Source: Duganella qianjiadongensis (GTDB taxonomy: Bacteria > Pseudomonadota > Gammaproteobacteria > Burkholderiales > Burkholderiaceae_D). Taken from it: a stretch of DNA of 64,000 nt. Both the position numbers and the translations under genes were made by a program. The notes below the pieces were generated by a model. The model searched no databases and had not been told where the DNA came from. It saw nothing but the letters and a program-made list of their open reading frames with translations. Positions 17,157-26,212 of the stretch are shown here, piece after piece (the stretch's first letter is position 1; every line of letters begins with the position of its first letter). The DNA lies in assembly GCF_009857915.1 (NCBI RefSeq), contig NZ_WWCM01000006.1:124001-188000 (forward strand), in the 5' to 3' direction.

Positions 17157-17479
17157 AAAAGTGAGCGAGTGACGGAACTTTGTGTGATTTAGCTCAGGCG
17201 ACCCATGCGAATCGGCTGCGGCTTGCAAGGATGCCCGAGCAGCTTCCGCATGACTAGAAATGCGCCAACGGCCAACGCCTGCCTAGCCTGTGGTGGCGGC
17301 CGGTGGCCGCTGAGTGAGAACGTGAAGTAACAACTGGAGTTCGCGCCGGCTACCAGCTCACTCTATGGAAGATCGCCAATGTCGTTTACCGTCAAGTCAT
17401 TACAAACTAGATGATAACCAAGTAATTGAAATAAAAGGAATTTTCATTCTTATCGAGTAACGCGCCACGTATAACTGGC
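17157..17479. other. Gap between IS5 and the IS110 remnant
   Basis: About 320 bases with no open gene. No terminal repeat, RNA gene or motif is recognisable. It is probably decayed mobile-element DNA. Confidence 0.4.
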
Positions 17480-18346
17480 GTTCGTAAAACCGAACGGTCC
17501 CCGTGAATCAACAGCGTTCGCAGTCGCGCTTCGGCGCGCTTCATAATCCCAAGCAATCGCTCCTTGCCACCGGAGCTGTTCTGTCGGGGTGCCCCCCCAG
17601 CGACGCCGTCATCTGCCTGCCACTACTGAACTGCTTTGCGTCGCCGACGTTGGCCACAATCGCCGTTGCGATGATCGGCCCCACCCCGCGCAACTGCTGC
17701 AACCTGGTGGCGACCGGATCGGTCGAGGCCGCAATTTCTATTTCCTGATCCAGCTCCTTCCCCCTCAGTTCCAGGTTCAGCAGATCAAGCCACAGGCCGC
17801 GCCACATGCGACGAAACCACAACGACAATCCATTCTCCAGATCGTCCAGCGAGCAAGAAATGGCGGCCCTCAGCTGTATCATTTCCCTTGGCGCCATTAG
17901 GCCATACTCGCTACACAGGCCACGAATCTGGTTGCCTTTAGCAGTGCGTTGACTGCATAGCTCTGCTCTGATCCGGTGTATCGCCTGGGGCCTGCTGCTC
18001 GACCGTTTTGACCGCGACGAAACGCATACTCGGCCGGCTCATCGCCGCACGAATCGCTTCCGCATCGTTCACGTCGTTCTTGTTGCTCTTCACGTGTGGC
18101 TTGACGAACTGCCGCGCGATGAGTTTCACATTGAAGCCGCGTTTCTGCAATTGCCGGGCCCAATCATGCGCACCACAGCAGGCTTCCATTCCAATCTCGC
18201 ACCCCGGCTCGATTTTCTCCAGCAATGCCGCCAGCCATTCTGCCCGGCTCAGCTTCTTACGCCATACGACCTTTTCGCAACGATCAACCCCGTACAATTG
18301 GAAAAACAGTCTTGGCGAGATCGACGCCGACGCGGATAATCTTAAT
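17480..18346 (-). pseudogene. IS110-family transposase, multiply frameshifted
   Basis: Almost the whole DEDD transposase can be read, but in pieces. The beginning (KIIRVGVDLAKTVF) has lost its ATG (now ATT) and shifts frame at a T-run near 18300. The middle reads YGVDRCEKVVWRKKLSRAEW through KNDVNDAEAI, breaks near 17940, then continues with LQQLRGVGPIIATAIVANVG. A shift at a C-run near 17590 leads to ERLLGIMKRAEARLRTLLIHG, the conserved C-terminal part. There are at least three lesions, so it cannot be functional. No IS boundaries could be fixed. Confidence 0.85.
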
Positions 18347-18399
18347 GGCGGACTCCTTCTCTCAACTTGTTGTGTCGAAACTCCAGTTTAGACGCCGAA

Positions 18400-18668
18400 G
18401 CGTTGATAGGGGAGGAGGAGTCCATCCCATTGCTGATGGCCGAACTGAGACAGTCGGCCAAGGCGCCAGCTTGCCAACTGATTAATATACTGTCAACCTA
18501 TGGTTTGCCGCATGACCTGTCGAGTTCGGCCAACGCCGACGTTCACGCCGCTAAGGGGATGCCCTTTGCGTCTATGACAATATCGCGTTTGCTGCCGAAT
18601 TTTTCGTGATCCGTAGAATTCAGGCCAGTTTCCTGCAATAACGGGGCCTGATCATAGCCTGTGAAATT
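18400..18668 (-). pseudogene. IS5-type transposase remnant
   Basis: The minus strand reads LLQETGLNSTDHEKFGSKRD followed by IVIDAKGIPLAA and a stop. This is the central DDE segment (ending in the V-D-A-x-G-I-P-L-A motif) of IS5-group transposases of the ISL2/IS427 type. The rest is in shifted frames and both ends are missing. It is unrelated in detail to the complete IS5 nearby and abuts the right-end repeats. Confidence 0.62.
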
Positions 18669-18675
18669 AAGTCGA

Positions 18676-18794
18676 AAATGTAAACGGGAGTTGCAGAAAT
18701 GCCCTTACGGTTTACACTTCTAGCTGGAATTCCCCACATTTGATAGGTAGAACGTTGCTTCTACCCTCCGTTACTCACTCGTTCGTCGTTTACA
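18676..18794. repeat. Right end of the island: TGTAAAC motif cluster
   Basis: TGTAAACGG at 18679-18687 is followed by its inverted form CGGTTTACA at 18708-18716 and by CGTTTACA at 18787-18794. The outermost right motif (read inward on the minus strand as TGTAAACG) mirrors the outermost left one at 5632. The bases AAATGTAAACGG (18676-18687) are identical to 5629-5640. This suggests an element of about 13.16 kb between 5632 and 18794. The exact crossover point cannot be read. Confidence 0.55.
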
Positions 18795-18882
18795 AACCTG
18801 CTAACTATATAGAAACCGATGATTTGACGCATAGTAATCCGTAATAAGCACTTCTTGAACCTGACGTAGTATAACAGGCGGC

Positions 18883-19332
18883 CTAGCGGGCACGCGCCAG
18901 CTCGACCCCGCGATTGGCCAGCATGTCGGCCCGCTCATTGCCGGGGTGGCCGTTGTGCCCACGCACCCAGCGCCACTCCACCGTATGCAGGGCCTGCGCC
19001 GCATCGAGTGCCTTCCAAAGGTCAGCATTCTTGACCGGCTCTTTGGCCGCAGTCTTCCAGCCACGGGCCTTCCAGCCATGTATCCATTCGCTAATCCCCT
19101 TCTGCACATACTGGCTATCCGTGTGCAGCGTTACCAAACAGGGGCGTTTCAGCGCCTGCAGCGCCTCGATCACAGCCTGTAGTTCCATGCGGTTATTGGT
19201 GGTGTCATGCGCACCGCCGCAGATTTCTTTCTCGGCCTCGCCGGCCACCAGCAAGGCGCCCCAGCCACCGATGCCGGGGTTGCCCTTGCAGGCGCCATCC
19301 GTAAAGATCTCGACCTTGTCCATATTTTCCAT
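18883..19332 (-). CDS. rnhA: Ribonuclease HI
   Basis: A 149-aa enzyme that cleaves the RNA strand of RNA-DNA hybrids, for example in R-loops and Okazaki primers. The DEDD active site is complete: Asp12 ([11 protein letters not shown]), Glu50 (NRMELQAV), Asp72 (HTDSQYV) and Asp136 (NERADMLA), with His126 in the [10 protein letters not shown] loop. A second ATG three codons in is equally possible. It lies 6 bases downstream of the methyltransferase gene and would normally be followed by dnaQ. Instead the island ends about 90 bases past its stop. Confidence 0.96.
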   Translation of the reverse strand: MENMDKVEIFTDGACKGNPGIGGWGALLVAGEAEKEICGGAHDTTNNRMELQAVIEALQALKRPCLVTLHTDSQYVQKGISEWIHGWKARGWKTAAKEPVKNADLWKALDAAQALHTVEWRWVRGHNGHPGNERADMLANRGVELARAR

Positions 19333-19338
19333 ACTGCT

Positions 19339-20103
19339 CTATTGCCTTTTGTTCGTCGCGGGCACCACCGACGGTGCAGCCGCTGTCTTTTTGCTCCATG
19401 CAGGACCGATCAGATGCATGCCTTTGACGCGCTTGATCGCCTGCACAATATATACGCCGCCCAGATAGGGCCACCAGCGCGGCCCCGCATTATCCATGAA
19501 AGCGTAGCGTTCCAGCCATTTCTGCGTGCGACACGCCGGCGCGTAGCAACCGAAGTGGCTGTGGCTGGCCGTCATATTCAGTAATTTTAACCAGTCCTTC
19601 AGGCGCGGCATAGAAATCAGCTCCTCCGTGCGAGGCAGGAAACTGGTTCCCCCCACCCGCCGCAGCACATGCCGCGCGCCCCACAGGCTGGCCGGATTGA
19701 AGCCGCAGATAATCACCTGTCCTTCCGGTATCAGCACCCGCTCGACTTCGCGCAACACCTGATGGGGATCGGGAGAAAACTCCAGCACATGAGGCAGCAC
19801 CACCAGATCCATAGACTGGGAAGCAAACGGCAGTTCGACCGGGTCGCAAGTCAGTGTCACCGCACGGCGCGGCGCTTCGGCCAGCGACCGTATTTTTCGG
19901 TCGGCCAGAAATTTGTAGGGCATGCGGTTGGCGGCCAGCGCATCGAGTTGCGGCATGCCGATCTGTACGGCATTGAAACCGAAAATATCGGCCGTCAGGT
20001 GATCAAGCGTGTGTTGTTCCCATGCGCGCAGGTAGACACCAGCGGGCGTCTGCAGCCAGCCTTCCAGCGCTATAATGGATTTCTCCGATCCTGCCTTGTC
20101 CAT
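19339..20103 (-). CDS. Class I SAM-dependent methyltransferase
   Basis: A 254-aa methyltransferase of the type-11 (UbiE-like) fold. The recognisable parts are [23 protein letters not shown] (the post-II and post-III strands with the acidic D/LPF pattern) and the [19 protein letters not shown] segment (105-140). The classic glycine-rich motif I is weak, which is usual for this conserved gloB-rnhA neighbour. The substrate is unknown. It is divergent from gloB with only 19 bases between the start codons and co-directional with rnhA. Confidence 0.85.
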   Translation of the reverse strand: MDKAGSEKSIIALEGWLQTPAGVYLRAWEQHTLDHLTADIFGFNAVQIGMPQLDALAANRMPYKFLADRKIRSLAEAPRRAVTLTCDPVELPFASQSMDLVVLPHVLEFSPDPHQVLREVERVLIPEGQVIICGFNPASLWGARHVLRRVGGTSFLPRTEELISMPRLKDWLKLLNMTASHSHFGCYAPACRTQKWLERYAFMDNAGPRWWPYLGGVYIVQAIKRVKGMHLIGPAWSKKTAAAPSVVPATNKRQ

Positions 20104-20122
20104 GCCTAGCCTCTACGATCCA

Positions 20123-20929
20123 ATGACCCATTCTACCAAGCCCGTACTTGATGTTCTGACGATCCCTGCCTTTCGCGACAACTACCTGTGGCTGATCCAC
20201 GATGGCGTACACGCTGCCGCTGTCGACCCCGGCGACGCCAGACCTATCCTGTCAGCCCTGCAGACCTACGGTCTTAAACTGACCGCCATTCTACTCACCC
20301 ATCATCATGCTGACCATATTGGCGGCGTCGGTGAATTATTACAGCATTATCCCGTGCCCGTGTACGGCCCTACCAATGAAAGCATAGACTGTGTGACGTT
20401 GCCGGTGAGCGAGGGCAAGCAGATCGACGTGCCCGGACTGGATTTGCAGCTAACTGTGCTGGATGTGCCCGGCCACACCATGGGCCACATCGCCTACCTG
20501 CGGCAAGGCGAAGCAGGCGCTCCGGGCTGGCTATTCTGCGGCGACACGCTGTTTGCCGGCGGCTGCGGCCGGTTGTTCGAAGGCACGCCGGCGCAGATGA
20601 TCAGCTCGCTCGGAAAACTGGCAGCGCTGCCCGACGATACGCTAGTGTATTGCGCGCACGAGTACACCCTATCCAATCTGCGTTTTGCCCGCGTGGTAGA
20701 ACCGGACAATCTGGCGCTGCAGCAGCGTGTTAAGGATGAGACAGATAAACGCGAGCACGACCTGCCTACCGTGCCGAGCACCATCGCGCTGGAAAAAGCG
20801 ACCAACCCCTTCCTGCGCTATCGGGAGAAATCAATCGCCGAACAATTGCAGCGCGCCGGCAAACTCGATGGCAGCGATACACCACTGGCGACGTTCACTG
20901 CGCTGCGACTCTGGAAAAACGAATTCTAG
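20123..20929 (+). CDS. gloB: Hydroxyacylglutathione hydrolase (glyoxalase II)
   Basis: A 268-aa metallo-beta-lactamase-fold enzyme that hydrolyses S-D-lactoylglutathione to D-lactate and glutathione, completing methylglyoxal detoxification. The metal motif [10 protein letters not shown] lies at 59-68, with further ligands in VPGHTMGHI and [11 protein letters not shown], and the C-terminal glutathione-binding part includes NPFLRYRE. The ATG giving [20 protein letters not shown] was chosen because the family begins at this point. Earlier ATGs would overlap the divergent methyltransferase start. Confidence 0.95.
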   Translation: MTHSTKPVLDVLTIPAFRDNYLWLIHDGVHAAAVDPGDARPILSALQTYGLKLTAILLTHHHADHIGGVGELLQHYPVPVYGPTNESIDCVTLPVSEGKQIDVPGLDLQLTVLDVPGHTMGHIAYLRQGEAGAPGWLFCGDTLFAGGCGRLFEGTPAQMISSLGKLAALPDDTLVYCAHEYTLSNLRFARVVEPDNLALQQRVKDETDKREHDLPTVPSTIALEKATNPFLRYREKSIAEQLQRAGKLDGSDTPLATFTALRLWKNEF

Positions 20930-21020
20930 TCGCGCTTACGACAAACTGCCGGGCGAGACAGCGAGCACCTGTCATAAATTTTCGCACGGCAAAAAAAATA
21001 TTTTTCTTTCCCCGCTTTAC

Positions 21021-21054
21021 GGGCGCGCTAGCAGCACCTTCCGTTAGCGCGCCC
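21021..21054. repeat. GC-rich hairpin downstream of gloB
   Basis: GGGCGCGCTA at 21021-21030 pairs with TAGCGCGCCC ending at 21054 (10 bp, loop about 13). There is no T-run on either side, so termination would need help. It may be an RNA-stabilising structure. Confidence 0.6.
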
Positions 21055-21349
21055 TCGCCGCCTGTCCCGGACAATGCGCGCCATGGGTCCACCGTACAGC
21101 AGCTTCGCCCGGCAGAAATAACCGCGTTCTACCTAAGAAAAATACCCTAAGCTCCTCGATATCTACCCTCCGCACCGGACAGGGTAGCCACCCGTGTTCG
21201 GGTCCTTTATGCAATGTTCAGGACAGCCTCGTGGCAACGCGCCTCAGCCATCAAACAGCCTAGCGAACTGAACATTGGAATGGCCTGTTGCGCCGGCGCC
21301 ATATGTGATTAATGGTGACTATTCCCGTCTTCAGGTTCAACTAATATTC

Positions 21350-21384
21350 CCTCGCCGCATTAATTTATGCGGCTTCTAGCGAGG
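21350..21384 (+). promoter_or_regulatory. Stem-loop before the 19-codon ORF
   Basis: GCCGCAT (21354-21360) pairs with ATGCGGC (21367-21373) around an AT-rich loop, and CCTC/GAGG close the outside with a bulge. It ends 7 bases before an AAGGAGG site and could gate translation of the short ORF. A regulatory role is inferred. Confidence 0.4.
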
Positions 21385-21399
21385 CCGCAAGGAGGAACC

Positions 21400-21459
21400 A
21401 TGGCGCAGCGAAACGATAACGCCCGACCTACGCCGCACACCGGAAAACCACGCGACTAA
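21400..21459 (+). CDS. Possible 19-aa leader peptide
   Basis: An ATG preceded by a near-perfect AAGGAGGAACC ribosome site opens a 19-codon frame (MAQRNDNARPTPHTGKPRD) with a TAA stop. It is hydrophilic, rich in Arg, Pro and Asn, and has no Cys, Met or Ser run that would suggest sulfur-responsive attenuation. The ribosome site is stronger than that of most annotated genes here, so translation is plausible. It lies 82 bases upstream of cysC, behind a stem-loop. Function unknown. Confidence 0.45.
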   Translation: MAQRNDNARPTPHTGKPRD

Positions 21460-21541
21460 CACCCGCACCAGCAGGTCGAACGCCTAGCACGGCTGCCCAC
21501 ACAGCCGAAGCATAACAACTCAATCACTTCAGGAGAGCGAC

Positions 21542-22159
21542 ATGGGTAGTGTTGAACGGTTGGACAACGCAATGCCGCAGGTATACTGGCACGCCGGCAC
21601 CATCGCACCCGAGCAGCGCTGCCAAAGGCTGGGCCAGCAAGCTGCCACCATCTGGCTGACGGGTCTGAGCGGCGCCGGAAAGTCCACGCTGGCATGCGCG
21701 CTGGAGCAACGACTCTTCAGCGCAGGGCGCACTGCTTTTGTACTCGATGGCGACAATCTGCGCCATCACCTGAACAGCGACCTCGGCTTTACTGCACACG
21801 ACCGCCGCGAAAACATCCGTCGCTCGGCCGAGGTGGCACGACTGATGAACGATGCCGGTCTGATCGTAATCTGCGCCTTCATTTCGCCCCTGCGCAGCGA
21901 CCGCGACATGGCGCGCGAAATCATTGGTGCTGCTAACTTTATCGAGACCTATGTCAGCACCCCCTGCGTGGTGTGCGAAGAACGCGATCCCAAGGGCTTG
22001 TACCGGCAAGCCCGCGCCGGCATGATCGCGGAATTCACCGGCATTTCCGCGCCCTACGAAATACCACTTGAACCGGCACTGGTACTCGACACCGAACAGC
22101 TGACTGTCGAACAGGCCTGCGCCCATCTACTGCAGCATCTGGCCCCGCGCTTCCTCTGA
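21542..22159 (+). CDS. cysC: Adenylylsulfate (APS) kinase
   Basis: A 205-aa kinase that phosphorylates adenosine 5'-phosphosulfate to PAPS. The P-loop is GLSGAGKST (41-49), followed by DGDNLRHHLNSDLGFTAHDR, ENIRR and the FISPLRSDRD segment that contains the family's conserved serine. The length is standard with about 15 extra N-terminal residues. A CAGGAGAG ribosome site precedes the ATG. No sulfurylase or reductase gene is adjacent. Instead a DHH phosphoesterase and a sulfotransferase follow, which points to PAPS production for sulfation rather than assimilation. Confidence 0.95.
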   Translation: MGSVERLDNAMPQVYWHAGTIAPEQRCQRLGQQAATIWLTGLSGAGKSTLACALEQRLFSAGRTAFVLDGDNLRHHLNSDLGFTAHDRRENIRRSAEVARLMNDAGLIVICAFISPLRSDRDMAREIIGAANFIETYVSTPCVVCEERDPKGLYRQARAGMIAEFTGISAPYEIPLEPALVLDTEQLTVEQACAHLLQHLAPRFL

Positions 22160-22163
22160 TGCC

Positions 22164-23147
22164 ATGAACTACGATATCTTCAATGGCGATGCAGATGGCA
22201 TCTGCGCACTGCATATGTTGCGCCTGCACGCGCCGGCCAGTCACCAGCTGATCACCGGCGTCAAGCGCGACATCGAGCTATTGCGCAAAGTTCCGGCATC
22301 GGCCAGCAGCGCGCTACTGGTACTGGATATCTCGCTCGACACTAACGCCGGCGAACTACAACGGCTGCTCGATGGCGGCGCCCGCATCACATGGTTTGAC
22401 CACCACGCTGCCGGATGTACCGCCCTCCGCAAGCACTCGCGCCTGCAACTGCATTGCGACACTAGCCATGACGTCTGCACCAGCATCCTGGTCGACCGTC
22501 ATCTACAAGGCCGCTACCGGCCATGGGCCGTGGTGGGCGCTTTTGGCGACAACCTCGAAGTTGTGGCCCATATGCTGGCGCGCAGTCTGGCGCTGCCGGC
22601 CGATGTCACTAGCGCCCTGCAGCAATTAGGTCAGGTGCTTAACTACAACGCCTACGGAGAGTGCATCAGCGATCTGCAGATAGCGCCGTCCGACTTGTAC
22701 AAGGCGATCAGTCTGCACCAGCAGCCGGCAAGTTTCTTGCAGAGCGCCCTCTATCACGACCTGCTGGACGGCTACACCAGCGACTGCGCCCGCCTGCATA
22801 ACCTGCAAGCGCACTGGCGGTGCCAAGGCAATGCCGTCTATCTGCTGCCGGCCACGCCATGGGCGCGCCGCATTAGCGGTGTTCTGGCCAATCAGCTGGC
22901 GAACAGCCGGAGCGGCAATGCGTATGCCGTAATACTGGAACGTAGCGATGGCGACTATCTGGTCAGCGTACGATCGCCCCAGCCAGACAGTCATAGCGCC
23001 AGCCAGTTGTGCGCAGAATTCCCTAGCGGCGGCGGCCGCAAAGCAGCCGCCGGCATCAATCGTCTGCCCTATGCCGACCTCGAGCGCTTTATTGATCGTT
23101 TTAGCGCCTACTTCCGCGCCGACACAGTATCCAGCCATGCAAGCTGA
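22164..23147 (+). CDS. DHH-family phosphoesterase
   Basis: A 327-aa DHH/DHHA1 protein. Motif I is NGDADGICALHMLRL (7-21), motif II is LVLDIS (52-57), motif III is the name-giving DHH at 79-81 (WFDHHAAG), motif IV is GAFGDN, and the C-terminal DHHA1 glycine-rich motif is SGGGRKAAAG. Family members hydrolyse phosphodiesters or 3'-phosphates using manganese; NrnA-type enzymes also remove the 3'-phosphate of pAp. It starts 4 bases after cysC and ends 57 bases before a sulfotransferase that would release pAp. A pAp-phosphatase role would therefore fit, but this is inference. Confidence 0.85.
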   Translation: MNYDIFNGDADGICALHMLRLHAPASHQLITGVKRDIELLRKVPASASSALLVLDISLDTNAGELQRLLDGGARITWFDHHAAGCTALRKHSRLQLHCDTSHDVCTSILVDRHLQGRYRPWAVVGAFGDNLEVVAHMLARSLALPADVTSALQQLGQVLNYNAYGECISDLQIAPSDLYKAISLHQQPASFLQSALYHDLLDGYTSDCARLHNLQAHWRCQGNAVYLLPATPWARRISGVLANQLANSRSGNAYAVILERSDGDYLVSVRSPQPDSHSASQLCAEFPSGGGRKAAAGINRLPYADLERFIDRFSAYFRADTVSSHAS

Positions 23148-23204
23148 CCGGCCACGCTGGGCAAAATCTGCCTGAGCCGGATGTATTTTCCCTAGGAGAC
23201 CACA

Positions 23205-24308
23205 ATGACCCCAAGCCCCCGCCCGCGTCCCGTGATGATGATTCCGCTGCGCCGCTGCGGCAGCCATGCGCTGCGACTGCGCCTGAACATGGCGCCGCAG
23301 TTCTACTCGCCGTATCCGCTGCACATCGTCGATTTCATGCCGCTGCTACCGCTGTATGGCGACCTGCATGATGACCGCCACTATTTCCGCCTGGTGAGCG
23401 ATCTGTGCGGCCTGCAAGCCGTCAGTATGGTCAAGTGGCCGCATATCGCCTTTGATCCGGTAGAAATCTTTGAAGCCATCCGTCATCAGCCACGCAGCGT
23501 GCACCGGGTCCACTGGGAGTTGCTGATGCGTGCCGCCAGCCAGCATGGCGCCAGCGTCGTGATGGATAAGTCGCTGGACAATGTGCACTACGCCGACGAG
23601 CTGATGGCGCTGTTCCCGGACATGCTGTTCGTGAACGTGGTACGCGATCCGCGCGCCCAGGTGGCATCGATGAACCGCGCCATCATCCACGACTTCGACA
23701 GCCAGCTCAACGCCCAAACCTGGCTGGCCGCACACCGCGCCGCCGACCACGTGGCAGCGCAATATCCCGATCGGGTGCTGACCATACGCTACGAGGATTT
23801 TCTCGCCAGTCAGCAAACCACGCTGGAAGCGCTATGCGGCTTCCTCGGCATCGATTTCCTGCCGCAGATGCTGGACGTGGGCGCGTCGCAGGAAGCCAGG
23901 CAGATTGCGCAACTATCGTCGCTGTGGTCGTCCAACTGCTACCCGCCCATCGTCGCCAATATCGACAAATTCAAGCAGCAACTCAGCATGGACGAGATCA
24001 ATGTCATCGAAAGCCTGACCGGCGCGTATATGGACCGCTACGGTTACCCTCGTCTGACCGCGGGAAATGCTGACCTGACACCGGCCACACAGGCACAGGC
24101 AAAGCAGCGTTCCGACGCTTGCCGCACACGGGCCTGGCATGATCTGGAGCACGACAACTTCCGCGACTACGTGCTGCGCCGATGCCGTGCCGATTATCTG
24201 GCGCAACTGAGCACGCGACTGAATCAGCAAGCCTTGCAGCCGGATCGTGGTGCGCCGCCGGTCACACTGAACGAACTCGATCCCGGCACCTTCGAAGTCA
24301 CGGACTAA
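23205..24308 (+). CDS. Sulfotransferase
   Basis: A 367-aa PAPS-dependent sulfotransferase. The 5'-phosphosulfate loop is near residues 14-25 (PLRRCGSHALRLR), and the 3'-phosphate-binding segment is VNVVRDPRAQVASMNR, with RYEDFLAS following as in the family. No signal peptide is present, so it acts in the cytoplasm. The acceptor could be a lipid, glycan or small molecule and is not predictable. It is the third gene of the cysC-DHH-sulfotransferase unit, has an AGGAGACC ribosome site, and is followed by a terminator that mainly serves the convergent aceB. Confidence 0.85.
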   Translation: MTPSPRPRPVMMIPLRRCGSHALRLRLNMAPQFYSPYPLHIVDFMPLLPLYGDLHDDRHYFRLVSDLCGLQAVSMVKWPHIAFDPVEIFEAIRHQPRSVHRVHWELLMRAASQHGASVVMDKSLDNVHYADELMALFPDMLFVNVVRDPRAQVASMNRAIIHDFDSQLNAQTWLAAHRAADHVAAQYPDRVLTIRYEDFLASQQTTLEALCGFLGIDFLPQMLDVGASQEARQIAQLSSLWSSNCYPPIVANIDKFKQQLSMDEINVIESLTGAYMDRYGYPRLTAGNADLTPATQAQAKQRSDACRTRAWHDLEHDNFRDYVLRRCRADYLAQLSTRLNQQALQPDRGAPPVTLNELDPGTFEVTD

Positions 24309-24332
24309 TTAATACTTGTAAGCATAAGAAAA

Positions 24333-24359
24333 AAGCCCGCTGCGTGAGCAGGCGGGCTT
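24333..24359 (-). terminator. Rho-independent terminator of aceB
   Basis: AAGCCCGC (24333-24340) pairs with GCGGGCTT (24352-24359). On the minus strand the stem is followed by a run of Ts, so it terminates the malate synthase transcript. On the plus strand no T-run follows. Confidence 0.85.
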
Positions 24360-24413
24360 GTCCGGTACAACAGGCATAGCGAGCTGGCCCGCCCTGCCTG
24401 ATTGTTGCGCGGT

Positions 24414-26012
24414 TTAAATCTCTTCGTACAGCGGCAGAGTCAGGAACTCGGCGAACTGGTCGGAAGTCGACATTTCTTCGAAGATCTGGGCCGCACGTAC
24501 ATAGGTCGGGCCTTCACCGCCCGGCGCGTCACGCTGCACCTTGGCCAGCTCTTCCGGAATCATGGCACGCACCATATCGGCCGTCACTTTACGGCCATCT
24601 TCCAGCGTACCTTTGCTGGAACGGATCCACTGCCATACTTGCGAACGGCTGATTTCAGCGGTCGCCGCATCTTCCATCAGATTATGGATAGGCACGCAAC
24701 CATTGCCAGCCAGCCAGCTACCGAGGTAGTGGATACCGACGTTGATGTTGTAGCGCAGGCCAGCTTCCGTGATCGGCGCTTCCGGCTTGAAGTCCAGCAG
24801 CTGGGCTGCCGTCACTTCCACGTCAGGACGCTGCTTTTCGATCTGGTTAGGTTTGTCGCCCAGTACTTTCTTGAACTCGGTCATCGCCAGTTCTACCAGA
24901 CCCGGGTGAGCAACCCAGCCGCCGTCGTAGCCGTCGGTCGCATCGCGTGCCTTGTCGTTGCGTACGCCGCCCATGGCCACTTCGTTTTTCTCCGGATCGT
25001 TCTTGATCGGGATCAGGGCAGCCATACCGCCGATGGCCGGCGCATTGCGCTTGTGGCAGGTTTGCAGCAGCAGCAGAGCGTAAGCGCGCATGAACGGTGC
25101 GGTCATGGTCACTTTGGCGCGGTCGGCCAGGCAGAACTCCTTGTCCAGCTTGAACTTCTTGATGCAGGAGAAAATGTAATCCCAGCGGCCGGCATTCAGG
25201 CCCGAGCTGTGTTCGCGCAGTTCGTACAGGATTTCGTCCATCTCGAAGGCAGCCAGGATGGTTTCGATCAGCACGGTAGCCTTGATGGTGCCCTGTGGCA
25301 GGCCCAGTTCGTTCTGGGTCATGACGAAGATGTCGTTCCACAGACGGGCTTCCAGATGCGATTCCATCTTCGGCAGGTAGAAGTAAGGACCGGCGCCACG
25401 TGCCAGCTGCTCTTTGGCGTTGTGGAACATGAACAGCGCGAAGTCGAAGATGCCGCCCGAAATGCGCTTGCCGTCTACCAGCACATGCTTCTCGTCCAGA
25501 TGCCAGCCACGTGGGCGCACGACCAGCGTTGCAACCTTGTCGTTCAGTTTGTACGATTTACCGTTCTGTTCCAGCGCGATGGTGCGGCGCACGGCGTCGA
25601 ACATATTGATCTGGCCGTCGATCTGGTTCTCCCAGTTCGGCGTGTTGGAATCCTCGAAGTCGGTCATGTAGCTGTCAGCGCCCGAGTTCAGAGCGTTGAT
25701 CACCATTTTGCGGTCGACCGGACCGGTAATTTCGACACGGCGGCATTCCAGTGCTTGAGGAATCGGCGCCACTTTCCAGTCGCCAGAGCGGATGTGTGCG
25801 GTTTCTGCCAGGAAGTCCGGGCGCTCGCCGGCATCCAGCCGCTTGGCGCGCTCTACGCGCACGGCCAGCAGCTGCTGGCGACGGGATTCGAATTCGCGCG
25901 ACAGCTTGGCCACCAGTGCCAGCGCTTCGCTGGTCAGGATGTTCTCGTAGCCGGGCTTGATTTTGCCGGTAATTTCCATGCCTGCTGGCAGAGTGAGGGT
26001 GGACTGCGTCAT
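24414..26012 (-). CDS. aceB: Malate synthase A
   Basis: A 532-aa glyoxylate-cycle enzyme condensing glyoxylate and acetyl-CoA to malate. The diagnostic segment [19 protein letters not shown] is present, along with [13 protein letters not shown] and [13 protein letters not shown], all typical of the A isoform. The ATG with GGAGAGAAG upstream ([11 protein letters not shown]) was chosen over a TTG ten codons earlier. It is divergent from a LysR regulator gene across 200 AT-rich bases, which probably hold both promoters. The isocitrate lyase gene is not in the window. Confidence 0.96.
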   Translation of the reverse strand: MTQSTLTLPAGMEITGKIKPGYENILTSEALALVAKLSREFESRRQQLLAVRVERAKRLDAGERPDFLAETAHIRSGDWKVAPIPQALECRRVEITGPVDRKMVINALNSGADSYMTDFEDSNTPNWENQIDGQINMFDAVRRTIALEQNGKSYKLNDKVATLVVRPRGWHLDEKHVLVDGKRISGGIFDFALFMFHNAKEQLARGAGPYFYLPKMESHLEARLWNDIFVMTQNELGLPQGTIKATVLIETILAAFEMDEILYELREHSSGLNAGRWDYIFSCIKKFKLDKEFCLADRAKVTMTAPFMRAYALLLLQTCHKRNAPAIGGMAALIPIKNDPEKNEVAMGGVRNDKARDATDGYDGGWVAHPGLVELAMTEFKKVLGDKPNQIEKQRPDVEVTAAQLLDFKPEAPITEAGLRYNINVGIHYLGSWLAGNGCVPIHNLMEDAATAEISRSQVWQWIRSSKGTLEDGRKVTADMVRAMIPEELAKVQRDAPGGEGPTYVRAAQIFEEMSTSDQFAEFLTLPLYEEI

Positions 26013-26212
26013 GTGCTTCTCTCCGAAAGAAAATATTAACAACCAGACTAATTATAAGCATGCGCCCCAGTGTTGCACGGCTATGTTTTTAGTGTGCAGA
26101 CTCAGTTACGCCCCGATATGTTTTACAGTATATTCACTAATAAGTTATACAAACAAGACTAAAAATCACTTCATCTATGCGTTTTTCTCACAAATGACAG
26201 GTTGATGTATCT
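26013..26212. promoter_or_regulatory. Divergent promoter region aceB/LysR
   Basis: A 200-base AT-rich gap between divergently transcribed genes. It is the natural place for LysR-type binding sites controlling both. No single operator can be picked out with confidence. Confidence 0.4.

Larger units (their letters stand above)
20930..21399. other. Long leader/intergenic region with inverted repeats
   Basis: Nearly 500 bases without a protein gene. It contains a GC-rich hairpin (21021-21054), an inverted repeat CAATGTTCAG / CTGAACATTG (21212-21221 and 21268-21277) and a two-part stem-loop (21350-21384) just before a strong ribosome site. None ends in a clear U-run. The region is a good candidate for an untranslated leader or a small RNA upstream of cysC. 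Confidence 0.5.

Noticed and set aside
18367..18609. Plus-strand ORF near the right end of the island
   Set aside because: The minus strand of this stretch encodes an IS5-type transposase remnant, so the plus-strand frame is a shadow.
21021..21054. Rho-independent terminator after gloB
   Set aside because: The stem is strong but no T-run follows on either strand.
24402..26039. A 545-codon open frame on the plus strand
   Set aside because: It mirrors the malate synthase gene and has no ribosome site or recognisable domain.
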